NCBI GenBank assembly: GCA_001953115.1
Contig: LSSL01007424.1
Location: forward strand, 1 to 14,325
DNA from: Smittium mucronatum
Lineage: Eukaryota; Kickxellomycota; Harpellomycetes; Harpellales; Legeriomycetaceae
Length of the DNA: 14,325 nt
Direction: 5' to 3'
In this document: one piece after another, positions 1-7,637 of the stretch
Layout of the letters: the number at the start of each line of letters is the position of its first letter
How positions within the stretch are numbered: the stretch's first letter is position 1
Notes under the pieces: generated by a model
Seen by the model: only the letters and a program-made list of their open reading frames with translations
Databases searched by the model: none
What the model was told of the DNA's origin: nothing
Program-made: the position numbers and the translations under genes

Positions 1-27
1 CTCTTTTTTCTTATTAGAGCGTTTAGT

Positions 28-120
28 TATCGGTAAACACTAAGTACAGATAGCCTGTATGCAATATACAGCTCTCTGGTACTATCTGGTCAGCTTTAAG
101 CAGCTGGCTTAGTGTCGATA
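28..120. other. Branched inverted-repeat structure of about 93 nt
   Basis: The outer stem pairs TATCG (28-32) plus ACACTAAG (37-44) with CTTAGTGT (108-115) plus CGATA (116-120), giving 13 bp with one 4-nt bulge. Inside it are two arms: CAGATAG (47-53) with CTATCTG (82-88), enclosing a CTGTAT/ATACAG hairpin (55-60/66-71), and CAGCT (91-95) with AGCTG (102-106). The result is a three-way junction. It could be a structured RNA, the edge of a foldback transposon, or chance. I do not recognise it as a tRNA, 5S rRNA, hammerhead or snoRNA. The coding strand is unknown. Confidence 0.35.
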
Positions 121-162
121 ATATAAAAAATGGAAATAGAAATAAACTTTTTTTTTGGTAAT

Positions 163-351
163 GGAATTCAGAAATTTTATTGGCTAATTCAAATAAAAAA
201 ATCTAAAGGAGAGAGAGAGGTGATGGTGGTTTCACCTTTTGAATTTTGAACACAAAATTTTTTTATCCATCTTGCACCGCCGGTCACCCAGGCTTTTGAT
301 AAAGGAATTTTACAAAATCTCTGACTGATTCATTAAAAAAAATCTAAAGGA
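163..351. repeat. Diverged direct repeat of about 48 bp (163-210 and 303-351)
   Basis: Two segments start with GGAATT and end with AAAAAAATCTAAAGGA. Between these ends they share a related GGCTAATTC / GACTGATTC block at the same spacing. They are about 140 bp apart and in the same orientation. The ends match well and the middle is diverged, as in an old local duplication. Between them is a small GC-richer patch (about 270-297) and a GA repeat (211-220). No gene is seen. Confidence 0.4.
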
Positions 352-435
352 TAGAATTCACAAATGATCATCTCGCGACTCTAATCCATAAAGCATACTT
401 ATAGAATCATAAAACACAAAAATTATAAAAAAAAT

Positions 436-441
436 TTTATT
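436..441 (-). promoter_or_regulatory. Candidate poly(A) signal of INO1
   Basis: A canonical AATAAA on the minus strand lies about 50 nt after the INO1 stop codon, in A/T-rich sequence. This is the expected position for 3'-end processing. In DNA this AT-rich the hexamer also occurs by chance, so position is the main support. Confidence 0.45.
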
Positions 442-488
442 AAATAATTAAATACAAATATTAGTAAAAACTAAACAGAATTCTCGCA

Positions 489-2081
489 CTAATGATAAGC
501 AGAGTGTTCAAGCATCATATCATTGCTGGGAGGAAGACCAATGAAAGCACGCATGATGTTTTCCATGGCGGCACGCTGTTTGGCCAAAGCGTTAACAACG
601 GGGGCATTTGGTGGCACAACAGGGGCCTTAAGCATGTAAGAGAGGATAGAAAGAACTGAGTGGAAAGGTTCCCATTTCTCGTTATTGATATCAGAAGATT
701 CATTTGAAACAGTTCTGAATTCAACACGAGTCATAAGATCAGCAACCATGAACAAATCAAGGATGAGTGGAGAAGCCAAGAGTGAATCTTCGCAAGTGTT
801 GTAGATTGAAATTGTGTTAAGACCACCCATGAAAATCTCACTGACGTATTCATCAAGAGCACGCTTGGAGTCACCGACAGATGGTACGTATTTGATGACA
901 ATGGTATGATCAGGATGTTCACCCTTCTTATAGAGGATATGATTAGCATCAACCATATCATCGACTACGCTACTCTTACTAATTTCCTTGGATCTGAATT
1001 GAGCAGGAGCAGACAAATTGTATCCATCGTTATTTCCCAAGTGGTTGTAACTGGTGATAGCAACAGGCTTGATACCAGCGTTAACCAAGAATTCAGTAAG
1101 GACGGACTTGATTTTGGTCTGACCAGTCTTGAAATCATCACCTCCGATAAAGCAACGCTTGGACTCAGCCAATTCAATAACTCCGGGAACCAAAGTGTTC
1201 TGTGGAGATCCGTTAATGAAAGGAGATCCTTCCAAAATAGAGGCAACAGCGAAAATGGTTGAAGGAGAAACTTCATCGTGAGACTCACTGATGGACTTCA
1301 AAAGATTATCAGCGGTGTCATTGACGCCCTCAATAATGCTTGAGAATCTCTCGGTGTTAGCAGTCCACAAGACGATAACCTTATCCAAACCATTTGAAGA
1401 TTTGAAATCACGAATGTCCTTTCTGATCTTTTCCAAGTGTTCTTGTTTGGTTCCAGACAAGACGTTATCAGCACGTTCACCTTGGTTAGCAGCGATGAAG
1501 TCAGGGTAGTAGATTGATGGAAGTGGTTGATATTCTTGCATTTGATCGTAGACCTGGCGTTGGAAATCATATGGGAAGACCTGAGCTCTGTTCATAGCAT
1601 CACCGAGCTTCATTCCACTGATATCCCATCCTCCGAAGACAACATCGTTGGGGTTAGCAATGGGGACAAGATCCTTGAAAGGAATGAAGACACCATCACC
1701 GTTCTCGTCAACACCAAGTTTGACAGTTGATGAGAGCATAACAGAACCATAGTAGTTAGGTTCTTGCACGCCCTTGCGAGTATTCCAAGTGATATGGTGC
1801 TTGTTAGCCAAGACGGATGCAGTAATGGTAGTACCGTTGTTACCACCCCAACCTACAAGCATAAGACCGACCTTGCCGATGTTAGTTTTAGTGCGGAACT
1901 GGTAATGGACCTTGGTAGGCTTAGCGGTATAAGAACCATCTCTATCAAGAGAAACGATGGTCTTATCGTAGTAGTAATCAGACTCAATGGCAGAATCTGA
2001 GTATCTCACATTTGGTGAGTTGACCTTGATGGATACAGATGGAACTGCATTTCCAACACTTGAACTTTGAGCAGGAGACAT
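489..2081 (-). CDS. INO1: myo-inositol-1-phosphate synthase (INO1 family)
   Basis: This cytosolic NAD-dependent enzyme (EC 5.5.1.4) converts D-glucose 6-phosphate to 1D-myo-inositol 3-phosphate, the committed step of inositol and phosphatidylinositol synthesis. The frame is complete: 530 aa, TAG stop, no intron, near the usual 510-535 aa. Visible motifs are the Rossmann NAD loop GWGGNNG (77-83), GWDIS (151-155), [13 protein letters not shown] (188-200), LWTANTERF (238-246), NGSPQNT (290-296), [16 protein letters not shown] (344-359) and [10 protein letters not shown] (362-371). From remembered yeast Ino1 numbering, the four active-site lysines (369, 373, 412, 489) correspond to K365, K369, K406 and K485, all present, so an active enzyme is expected. 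The layout is the family's usual one: a NAD-binding domain with the inositol-phosphate-synthase catalytic/tetramerisation domain inserted in its C-terminal half. The start has A at -3 (AAAACATGTC), and residues [13 protein letters not shown] resemble the N-terminus of other family members. Its codons are clearly richer in GC than the flanks. Confidence 0.97.
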   Translation of the reverse strand: MSPAQSSSVGNAVPSVSIKVNSPNVRYSDSAIESDYYYDKTIVSLDRDGSYTAKPTKVHYQFRTKTNIGKVGLMLVGWGGNNGTTITASVLANKHHITWNTRKGVQEPNYYGSVMLSSTVKLGVDENGDGVFIPFKDLVPIANPNDVVFGGWDISGMKLGDAMNRAQVFPYDFQRQVYDQMQEYQPLPSIYYPDFIAANQGERADNVLSGTKQEHLEKIRKDIRDFKSSNGLDKVIVLWTANTERFSSIIEGVNDTADNLLKSISESHDEVSPSTIFAVASILEGSPFINGSPQNTLVPGVIELAESKRCFIGGDDFKTGQTKIKSVLTEFLVNAGIKPVAITSYNHLGNNDGYNLSAPAQFRSKEISKSSVVDDMVDANHILYKKGEHPDHTIVIKYVPSVGDSKRALDEYVSEIFMGGLNTISIYNTCEDSLLASPLILDLFMVADLMTRVEFRTVSNESSDINNEKWEPFHSVLSILSYMLKAPVVPPNAPVVNALAKQRAAMENIMRAFIGLPPSNDMMLEHSAYH

Positions 2082-2332
2082 GTTTTGAATAGAAATTTTA
2101 GTTTATAAACACCACAAAAGGTTATGGAACAAAAAGTTTATCGACTGGTCTTAGGTTTGGGGGATGTTCTTTTTACTCCTCTATGTGGGTTATGAAGAGA
2201 GGCGAGCTGATTTGAAAACGTTTTTTCAGTGGTTCCCTTGACTTATAGGGAACTAAATAAAGTTTGAGATGTTTTGTAGGAATTTGAACAAAAAACTGAT
2301 ATACAGAATGTTTATTTGAGACTGTCTTTGAT

Positions 2333-2340
2333 TTTATATA
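2333..2340 (-). promoter_or_regulatory. Candidate TATA box of INO1
   Basis: TATATAAA on the minus strand matches the TATAWAWR consensus and lies about 250 bp upstream of the INO1 start codon. It would imply a 5' leader of up to about 200 nt or more, long but not unusual in fungi. The flanks are AT-rich, so a chance match is possible. Confidence 0.35.
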
Positions 2341-2388
2341 CTTTTTAAAAAAAAATACCTGATATCTCGCACTTTTGTATACACTTTT

Positions 2389-2408
2389 TCTTCGCCCCCT
2401 CTCTCTTC
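2389..2408. promoter_or_regulatory. Pyrimidine/purine-biased tract in the INO1 upstream region
   Basis: A C/T-rich stretch (GA-rich on the INO1 strand) with CTTCG at both ends stands out from the AT-rich surroundings. It lies between the E-box pair and the TATA-like box. Purine tracts in this place often bind general factors or exclude nucleosomes; here that is inference. Confidence 0.2.
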
Positions 2409-2431
2409 GTAATTTTGATCGTCCCATTTGA

Positions 2432-2442
2432 GCATATGAATA
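2432..2442 (-). promoter_or_regulatory. Candidate inositol-responsive element (UAS-INO/ICRE-like E-box)
   Basis: TATTCATATGC on the minus strand matches 10 of 11 positions of the yeast inositol/choline-responsive element WYTTCAYRTGS, bound by the bHLH pair Ino2/Ino4. A second CANNTG core (CATTTG, 2425-2430) lies 2 bp away. The pair is about 350 bp upstream of the INO1 start and just upstream of the TATA-like box, the right order for an activator site. Whether this organism uses Ino2/Ino4-type control is unknown, and six-base CANNTG cores are common by chance. Confidence 0.3.
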
Positions 2443-3841
2443 TATCCCATCCCCTTCTAAATCTGACCTATGAGCTATTTACAGCAGATCGAATCAAAAT
2501 CAAATGGTTTGCCACAATTTCATTTGGTTAATACCATTTCGTCAAGTTTAGGTTGTTTTGATTTGTAAACAATATATACCATTGGATTAATCTCAATGTA
2601 ATTCCTGAGCTCAACAAATACAAATACAAACATAGTACTTTTTCAACATATCATATTATGTTGCCCAAATCAATGCATATATATTATATATCATTTTTAT
2701 ATTATTGGATTATTATTATTATTAAGCGATAAGGCAAGATAACTTTTAATAAATATTCTCATTCTCCAATAGCAGGATAAATGTTGCAAGGCCAATTGAT
2801 ATGTATTTGACCAATTTTCATCGACCATTGCATAATAGCATGTGTACTCTGTCAAATAATCAGGTTTAATTTCATTGATCAAGCATTATATGAAACAATG
2901 CTTCTTTTCAGCTAATGGAAAATGTTTGATTTTATATAAATTTTAATAGATGCCAACAAATCGGAAAATAAATTTGTTTCAATTGATAACACGGAATATA
3001 TTATTGGTAGAAATGGTATGGAAATATTTTTAGCTAAAAAATTGCCTTTATTTAGTAAAGCCTAATTATTTACGCCTCCTTTTATTAATTTTTCAAACCC
3101 GAAACCAGATTAATTATCCCATTGGTAAAAATAAGCTTATACTTTTTGGATGTCTGAAAAGTGGCCAATAAGCACGACGAACTATTGACTAAACATGCAG
3201 TTGATAGTTTACAAAAAACTCAAACACAAGATCGTTATGTCAAGGTGTGGTAAAACCTGATAATTTCGTTTCGAAATGAAGGTGAAAAAATAGGCAATTT
3301 GTTGCCGAATATAAATCAAAACTTAATATATAACTCTAAGTATCTATGCGTACTATGCATTGTATTTATTGCTTCGAAGATTTTGATTAGTTGATAATTT
3401 TGTTTGCGAATTCAGGTTCTTGAATACTCAAAACCTCGTACGTATTTGGTTTCTTACTTTTTTTTTATTATCTCTTAACCATTTTGGTGCCTACAGTAAA
3501 AAAGTTGCCTTAGTTTTTCGTTCAATAAAACAACATACCGGAGATTCCTTTCAGGGTGACTTTTTTCCGCTATGTAAACCATTGACCACAATAAAATTAT
3601 TCAAGTACTAAGCCAATAAAAATGGAAAAACATACTAAACCTAACAAATTTCCCACATTTTGTCAATAGAAGATCTGTTTTTTAATTCCAACTCCAGATT
3701 ACCCAATAAATTTACACTTTATCATAGCTCCGTATTTCTAAATTAGGAAAGCAGTAAGAGCTAAATAGGGAAGTGACCGCTTTCAGAGGGAATCTCCCAG
3801 ATATTCCAATTAAGATGGTTTCAAAATAATAATTTTTGACT

Positions 3842-3886
3842 GGGATATAATGATGCTATCTGTCGATAAAATACAGAGATACTCCC
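3842..3886 (-). repeat. 45-bp GGGA...TCCC repeat, copy 1
   Basis: Aligned to the reverse complement of 9240-9284, this segment shares GGGA at one end, TACAGAGATAC followed by TCCC at the other, and TAT and TC blocks between. Both copies are exactly 45 bp. Here the TCCC end runs directly into the C12 tract. It may be a tiny foldback element or the relic of a larger TIR element. Confidence 0.4.
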
Positions 3887-3895
3887 CCCCCCCCC
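3884..3895 (+). repeat. C12 homopolymer
   Basis: An uninterrupted run of 12 C followed by GGG is striking in DNA of roughly 30% GC. It abuts the end of a 45-bp repeat, whose terminal CCC it seems to extend, so it probably arose by slippage there. Its exact length is prone to sequencing error. Confidence 0.8.
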
Positions 3896-4222
3896 GGGAT
3901 AACCTAGCTTATTAACCCATCTCGTTAAATTGGTAGATCTGACTGTGGGCGTTTTGCATAAAATAAAGGCAGAACTTGTCCGCAAAAGTTTGCTCTTTTA
4001 GATACCAGTGTCATATAAAAATTATATGGTTGTATATTACCTCATCATTTTACTATACTTTATTTTATTTTACATCTATTGGCTGTGCTAGTGATTAAGG
4101 AATTGAGAAGAATGAACAGCTATTGGTGGTTTTTTACATACACAAGTACGTTTTAGTATCAATAACAGGTTAAGTCCAATGCTTTGATCACAGTTCATTC
4201 TATTTAATTATCTATATTATGT

Positions 4223-4393
4223 TTAACCCTTTCTGGGCCCAAATTTGTGCCTTGTCCCTATTTGCGTATATTTACTATTCCAATTGGTTCAAAAATATGA
4301 TAAGTTAATGTTATACAAATAAAATTAAACTAATAATAACATTGAGCGGAAAGTGAAAGCCATTTTTTGTACCATCGCCCCTGAAAGGGTTAA
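4223..4393 (+). mobile_element. piggyBac-like MITE, intact copy (171 bp)
   Basis: The element begins with TTAACCCTTTC and ends with GAAAGGGTTAA, a perfect 11-bp terminal inverted repeat that extends imperfectly into TGGGCCC. TTAA at both ends is the target site of the piggyBac superfamily, whose termini typically begin CCY, often CCCTTT. At 171 bp it has no coding capacity, so it would depend on a transposase encoded elsewhere; none is in this window. Two further copies lie at 6482-7607 (split) and 7638-7804 (eroded), which shows that it has been mobile. Confidence 0.65.
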
Positions 4394-5864
4394 CAAAAAG
4401 CAAAAGGAAGGAAATAATAAAGGGTTCATCTCTACCAAAAAGGGAGGCTATAATCATATAAGCGTAAAACATGTGGTAAAGCCTATTGCGTCAGTTTACT
4501 AATATTATAGCTATTTTTCTTATTACGACACCACCAAAAACGATATGATCCAAATTTGGGCCAATAGAAGCTTCCTGTTACAAATATAAATTTTTTATTT
4601 GCTTGTTTTATTTACTATATAATCTGTACAACGAAAGTGAAACGAGTGAGGGTTAAGCTTATATCTAAGCCCTGATAGTTTGAATGGCTAAACACCGTTT
4701 ACTGATCCTTATTTAGTGAAAATCGAAAATCGAAAATCGTTTTTTGAGGATTTAGTAGCTAAAAGCTTTTATTTATATATTTATTTATAAAAAGATTTTT
4801 GTTTTAACCAGTTCAAAAAAAAAAGAGCCAACATAGTGATATACATTATTCGGGATTGTTATACAAGTTTTATGTGCAAGAGAAAGGTTAATTATCGGCA
4901 TACAGACTGAATAACCCTTGGTGCATCTTCAAACTGACAAAAAGTAAGATAAATGTGCTTATGAATATGGGAAACTCTTTTTGAGAAACAAACACTTGGT
5001 AATAGCTTTCAGTTGGGAGGTTTTTTTATCAATAAATTTAATAGGATTCCTACGGATTTAAAGAAACAGTAAAATAACATTTTTACCAACGATAACCTTT
5101 AGATTCTCTTGATATATTTACTTTCAAAATTGGTGAATTTCTGAGAAAATGATCTTAATATTTTTCATTGGTTAGCATTGGCAACTTTAAAATCATTGAT
5201 AAATAAAGCGAATAAACTGACGTAAAGATTTGACAGTGTTTATCAGTGAAAATTGACTTTTAGGCGGTGATATGCTTACTTTTACAAAAAAAATGGGCGA
5301 ATTGATTTCGTATATAATTTATATTCCCTATCTTTAATATATCTTTGCCTGCACTATGAATTAAGGCTGAAACTTGATTCAGTGTAAAATAGATTTTGTG
5401 TAACTTTGCAAGATCTGTATGAGATCTTATTTTGCCTATCCCAAAAAGATTTATATTTGCAATTCGATGCACTAAGAACCGAGTATTCGGTTTAGCTAAT
5501 TTCTTCTTCTAAACCTTTATAAATGTATATTAATAAAATGGCAGATTTGTAAGGCTTTTCAGGTACGGTATTATCATCGACATTACACAAACCTAGTTTA
5601 AAAAAATATACCTTAATAGTACACTTGTGTAAATAGTGCTTTATATTTCATTTAGTGCATTCCGTCCCCTCACTATTTTCTTTTTTTTATTGGTTAAGTG
5701 TACCCATATACACTTATATTCTATTATTGGTTAATCTCCAAAACGTCCCATTTTATTATTGTCCAAATAATATTTCTCAATTTAAAGTTAATTTGCTCGC
5801 AATTTCTATGAACCTGAAGCAAAAAAGAAAAAAAAACTATTTTTTATATTTTGCCTCAAATTAT
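4394..5864. other. AT-rich stretch without a recognisable gene
   Basis: No RNA gene or conserved protein is seen. A GAAAATC triplet repeat (4718-4738) is present. A minus frame open between stops at about 5260-5508 (82 codons) has fairly balanced amino-acid content but no ATG, so it is at best a fragment. A plus frame ending at 5893 (codons ...GLGA, then stop) carries a repeated motif noted separately. Confidence 0.55.
4718..4738 (+). repeat. Short tandem repeat (GAAAATC)3
   Basis: Three perfect 7-bp units stand in tandem, followed by a T run. This is a minor simple repeat with no evident function. Confidence 0.8.
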
Positions 5865-5893
5865 GGAATACCTTGTAGTGGTTTAGGGGCTTA
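5865..5893 (+). repeat. 29-bp dispersed repeat, copy A
   Basis: This segment, with core GTGGTTTAGGGGCTTA, is identical at 26 of 29 positions to the reverse complement of 7545-7573. In this direction both copies can be read as IPC-(S/R)-GLGA followed by a stop codon. That would fit the end of an old coding sequence, but the other strand is also open. Flanks beyond the 29 bp are not obviously alike. Confidence 0.6.
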
Positions 5894-5989
5894 GGCGATG
5901 CAACTAAAAGATATAATCATACTAAATCCAATCGATTATTACCTACTTTGAGTAAAAGTAAGAAGCAGTGACATTTTCTCAACGATTTG

Positions 5990-6425
5990 ATGGTAAAGGA
6001 ATCTCAACAAAGTGAATCTGCAACATGTGATGCCGGATCAGAATCGGTGCAGTCTGGCACACTTCCTGCACAAACAGTTCATGCTCTGTCAGACAAACAA
6101 GGCTCCGGAATTTAGTAACTTGTTTTAGGAAATCCGTGACAGAAATATAGACCCTTTATAACACCAATCCATTTCTATTAATTACAAAGAAGTAAACTTT
6201 AACGGGATGTTCAACCATCTCTTTGAATTCCCGCTCACTGATGCAGAGTTTGGCTCATAACTCTATTTATATTAGGCCGTCCAGTCTACTTGAATCAATT
6301 TCGGATTGTTTATATCGCATGGTAGATATTACTCCAATTTCCTTTAATCAATTACCCAATAGATCAGCTGCGGCATCTAATAGCACTTTAGATAACAATT
6401 ATCTCTACACTTTGTATGTTTGAAT
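5990..6425 (+). pseudogene. Possible decayed coding remnant, unknown family
   Basis: Three protein-like stretches lie on the plus strand in different frames. A 41-codon ATG frame (5990-6115) reads SESATCDAGSESVQSG in its middle. A short ATG frame starts at 6207 (MFNHLFEFPLTDAEFGS, then stop). A frame ending at 6425 reads SLLESISDCLYRMVDITPIS and ends YLYTLYV. GC is higher than in the neighbourhood. The stop between the second and third stretches is bridged by a one-base shift, as expected of a broken gene. I recognise no domain. It may derive from a mobile element, given the adjacent repeats, or may not be coding at all. Confidence 0.25.
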
Positions 6426-6493
6426 GAACAAACTTTTTCGCACAGTTTCTACCAATGCTACCTGCTAATAAACCTTCATGATTAACCCTTTCC

Positions 6494-6795
6494 CTGGTTA
6501 TGCGACATTTAACCCAATTCTATTTCACCCAATTTACATTCCATTTTACAAATTTTTTGCCCAATTCTATAACTTCCTATTGGAGAAAAACAAAAATATC
6601 CTTTGAATTTATTATACTAGAATTTCGATAAAGTATAGGTTTTGAAAAATAATACTAAAAATTTTAAAACCAAAAAGCTTAACACTTTACAATTATCTAT
6701 TCTGGAGCAAATGGAATTGGGCAAAATGGAACCTGAATGAAATGTAAATTGGGTGAAAAGCCATTGGATGTAAAAATTGGATGAAATAACCTGAT
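6494..6795. mobile_element. 302-bp foldback element with long inverted arms (Mutator-like MITE?)
   Basis: The left arm (about 6494-6573) and right arm (about 6711-6795) are inverted copies. They share GGTTAT at the tip, TTTCACCCAATTTACATT and TTTTGCCCAATTC. The element is flanked by ACCCTTTCC (6485-6493) and ACCCCTTCC (6796-6804), a 9-bp duplication with one mismatch that sits inside the piggyBac-like MITE. Long terminal inverted repeats with a 9-bp duplication are typical of Mutator-like elements; that assignment is inference. No transposase is encoded. A 66-codon minus frame across it (to about 6817) is chance. Confidence 0.5.
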
Positions 6796-7071
6796 ACCCC
6801 TTCCGGGCCCAAACCAAAGCCTCGCTCCTATTTGCTCAAATTGACTACATAGTTGGCCCAACTTCTTGATTTATCCAATGGTATACAAATAATATATGTA
6901 TAACTAAAACATTGAGTAAAAAGTGAATGCCACTCTTTGAATTATCAGCCTTATTATTTATTTTTTGTATCACAGAATTTTATTGTAAGATAACGGCATT
7001 AAAAACTATACTAAAAAAAAATAAAAAAATGAAAAAGGCGTATATAAAAGACTATTATCCTAACTATAATG

Positions 7072-7510
7072 AGCATCTCTGCCGGGCTACTGGCTGCATA
7101 CCTACGGGAAAAGGGTTCAATCTACCAACCGAAAGACCCCCCCTGGCATTGCTTCAAGTAGGCTGGATGACTGAGGTTATGTGCAGCCAAGAATTAAGCT
7201 CTTTGTCAACGAAAAATATTTCATTGAATCTACTGAGCTCCTAGTCAGAGCATACCTCTAACAGGATTAATAAAATTAGGCTCCTGCCCAAACCTGGGAT
7301 TGATCGACATGGCTTTCCTACAAATAGCTTTTAGACGCTGAGATCCTTCTGACTGTCGAACGTTGGACTTGTGCACTAGACTATGTCTCAGCTGTGCTAA
7401 ACGATCGGTTCCTCCTGTTTCTAGATGGTCCTCCTCTGGAATCACTGTCCTCCGAATCGCTGCGTGCTGTCCCCACTACTCTCAACCAAGAACATTACAA
7501 CGCTGTGTGA
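7072..7510 (+). pseudogene. GC-rich decayed coding fragment inside the 634-bp insertion
   Basis: This is the most GC-rich stretch outside INO1, near 50% against about 30% around it. Plus-strand protein-like pieces follow one another in shifting frames. They include LLAAYLREKGSIYQPKDP (about 7085-7140), then IKLFVNEKYFIESTELLVRA (about 7192-7251), LGSCPNLGLIDMAF (about 7279-7320), and WTCALDYVSAVLNDRFLLFL onwards to a TGA at 7508-7510. At least two or three frameshifts are needed to read through. The minus strand is also open for 76 codons (7245-7475, without ATG), so the coding strand is not certain. I recognise no family; a transposon-encoded protein is likely from context only. Confidence 0.35.
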
Positions 7511-7544
7511 AATTTTAGTTTAGTGACTTGGAAAATCACACTAT

Positions 7545-7573
7545 TAAGCCCCTAAACCACGGCAAGGTATTTC
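7545..7573 (-). repeat. 29-bp dispersed repeat, copy B
   Basis: This is the reverse complement of 5865-5893, with 26 of 29 positions identical. It lies within the last 45 bp of the 634-bp insertion and overlaps one arm of the CCCCTAA/TTAGGGG hairpin. It may therefore mark a terminus of the inserted element, and copy A a second, older insertion of the same family. Confidence 0.6.
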
Positions 7574-7637
7574 ACTCTTAGGGGACTATCAGCCTTGAAA
7601 GGGCTAAAAATAAAAATAAAAAACCAATTATTTTCCT

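Larger units (their letters stand above)
2460..4222. other. AT-rich stretch without a recognisable gene
   Basis: No conserved protein, RNA gene or long frame is seen. It holds an (ATT)n microsatellite (about 2703-2722), a C12 tract (3884-3895) and one copy of a 45-bp repeat (3842-3886). A stop-bounded minus frame at about 2697-2882 reads fairly protein-like but has no ATG at its start and no recognised motif. Confidence 0.6.
6953..7586. mobile_element. 634-bp insertion flanked by a perfect 10-bp duplication
   Basis: TATCAGCCTT occurs at 6943-6952 and again at 7587-7596. Joining across it restores the end of the piggyBac-like MITE. The segment starts with A/T-rich sequence (ATTATTTATTTTTTG) and ends with a CCCCTAA/TTAGGGG hairpin (7549-7555/7578-7584). 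The ends are not inverted repeats and are not TG...CA. A non-LTR retroelement fragment fits a 10-bp duplication and, read on the minus strand, an A/T-rich tail. A filler insertion at a double-strand break is the alternative. It contains the GC-rich decayed coding stretch and copy B of the 29-bp repeat. Confidence 0.55.
6482..7607 (+). mobile_element. piggyBac-like MITE, second copy, split by two insertions
   Basis: The element survives in three pieces: 6482-6493 (TTAACCCTTTCC), 6805-6952 (starting GGGCCCAAACC) and 7597-7607 (GAAAGGGCTAA). They flank two insertions with their target-site duplications. The pieces total 171 bp, exactly the length of the copy at 4223-4393. Shared internal blocks include TATACAAATAA, AACATTGAG and AAGTGAA-GCCA at matching places. 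One TIR base differs in the right end (GGGCTAA for GGGTTAA). It is non-coding. Confidence 0.65.

Noticed and set aside
28..120. Hammerhead or other known self-cleaving ribozyme in the branched structure
   Set aside because: Neither strand has the CTGATGA plus GAAA core, and no other known ribozyme core could be placed.
515..2000. Several 67-118 aa open frames on both strands inside the INO1 locus
   Set aside because: All overlap the intact, motif-rich INO1 frame and are shadows of its codons; none shows a family motif.
2173..2427. 84-codon ATG frame on the minus strand upstream of INO1 (possible upstream ORF)
   Set aside because: It is rich in K, R and F from AT-rich sequence, spans the TATA-like box and has no recognisable motif. 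It would be translated only if transcription starts above 2427.
2697..2882. 61-codon minus frame with fairly protein-like content
   Set aside because: It begins with TTG rather than ATG, ends in an N run from the ATT microsatellite and matches nothing I know. Frames of this length are expected by chance over 14 kb.
3420..3611. 63-codon plus frame
   Set aside because: It has a TTG start, low-complexity hydrophobic content and no motif.
5260..5508. 82-codon stop-to-stop minus frame (contains FGIGKIRSHTDLAKLHKIYF)
   Set aside because: No ATG, no recognised domain and no conserved context; it could be a fragment but cannot be supported as a gene.
6617..6817. 66-codon minus frame
   Set aside because: It runs through the right arm of the foldback element and into the MITE, so it is a by-product of repeat sequence.
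7105..7116. GGTTCAATCTA resembling a tRNA/SINE B box
   Set aside because: It lacks the terminal CC of the B box, no A box lies at the right distance upstream, and no cloverleaf can be drawn.
7549..7584. Helitron 3' end (hairpin near terminus)
   Set aside because: The end is not CTRR, and a 10-bp target duplication is present, whereas Helitrons insert between A and T without duplication.
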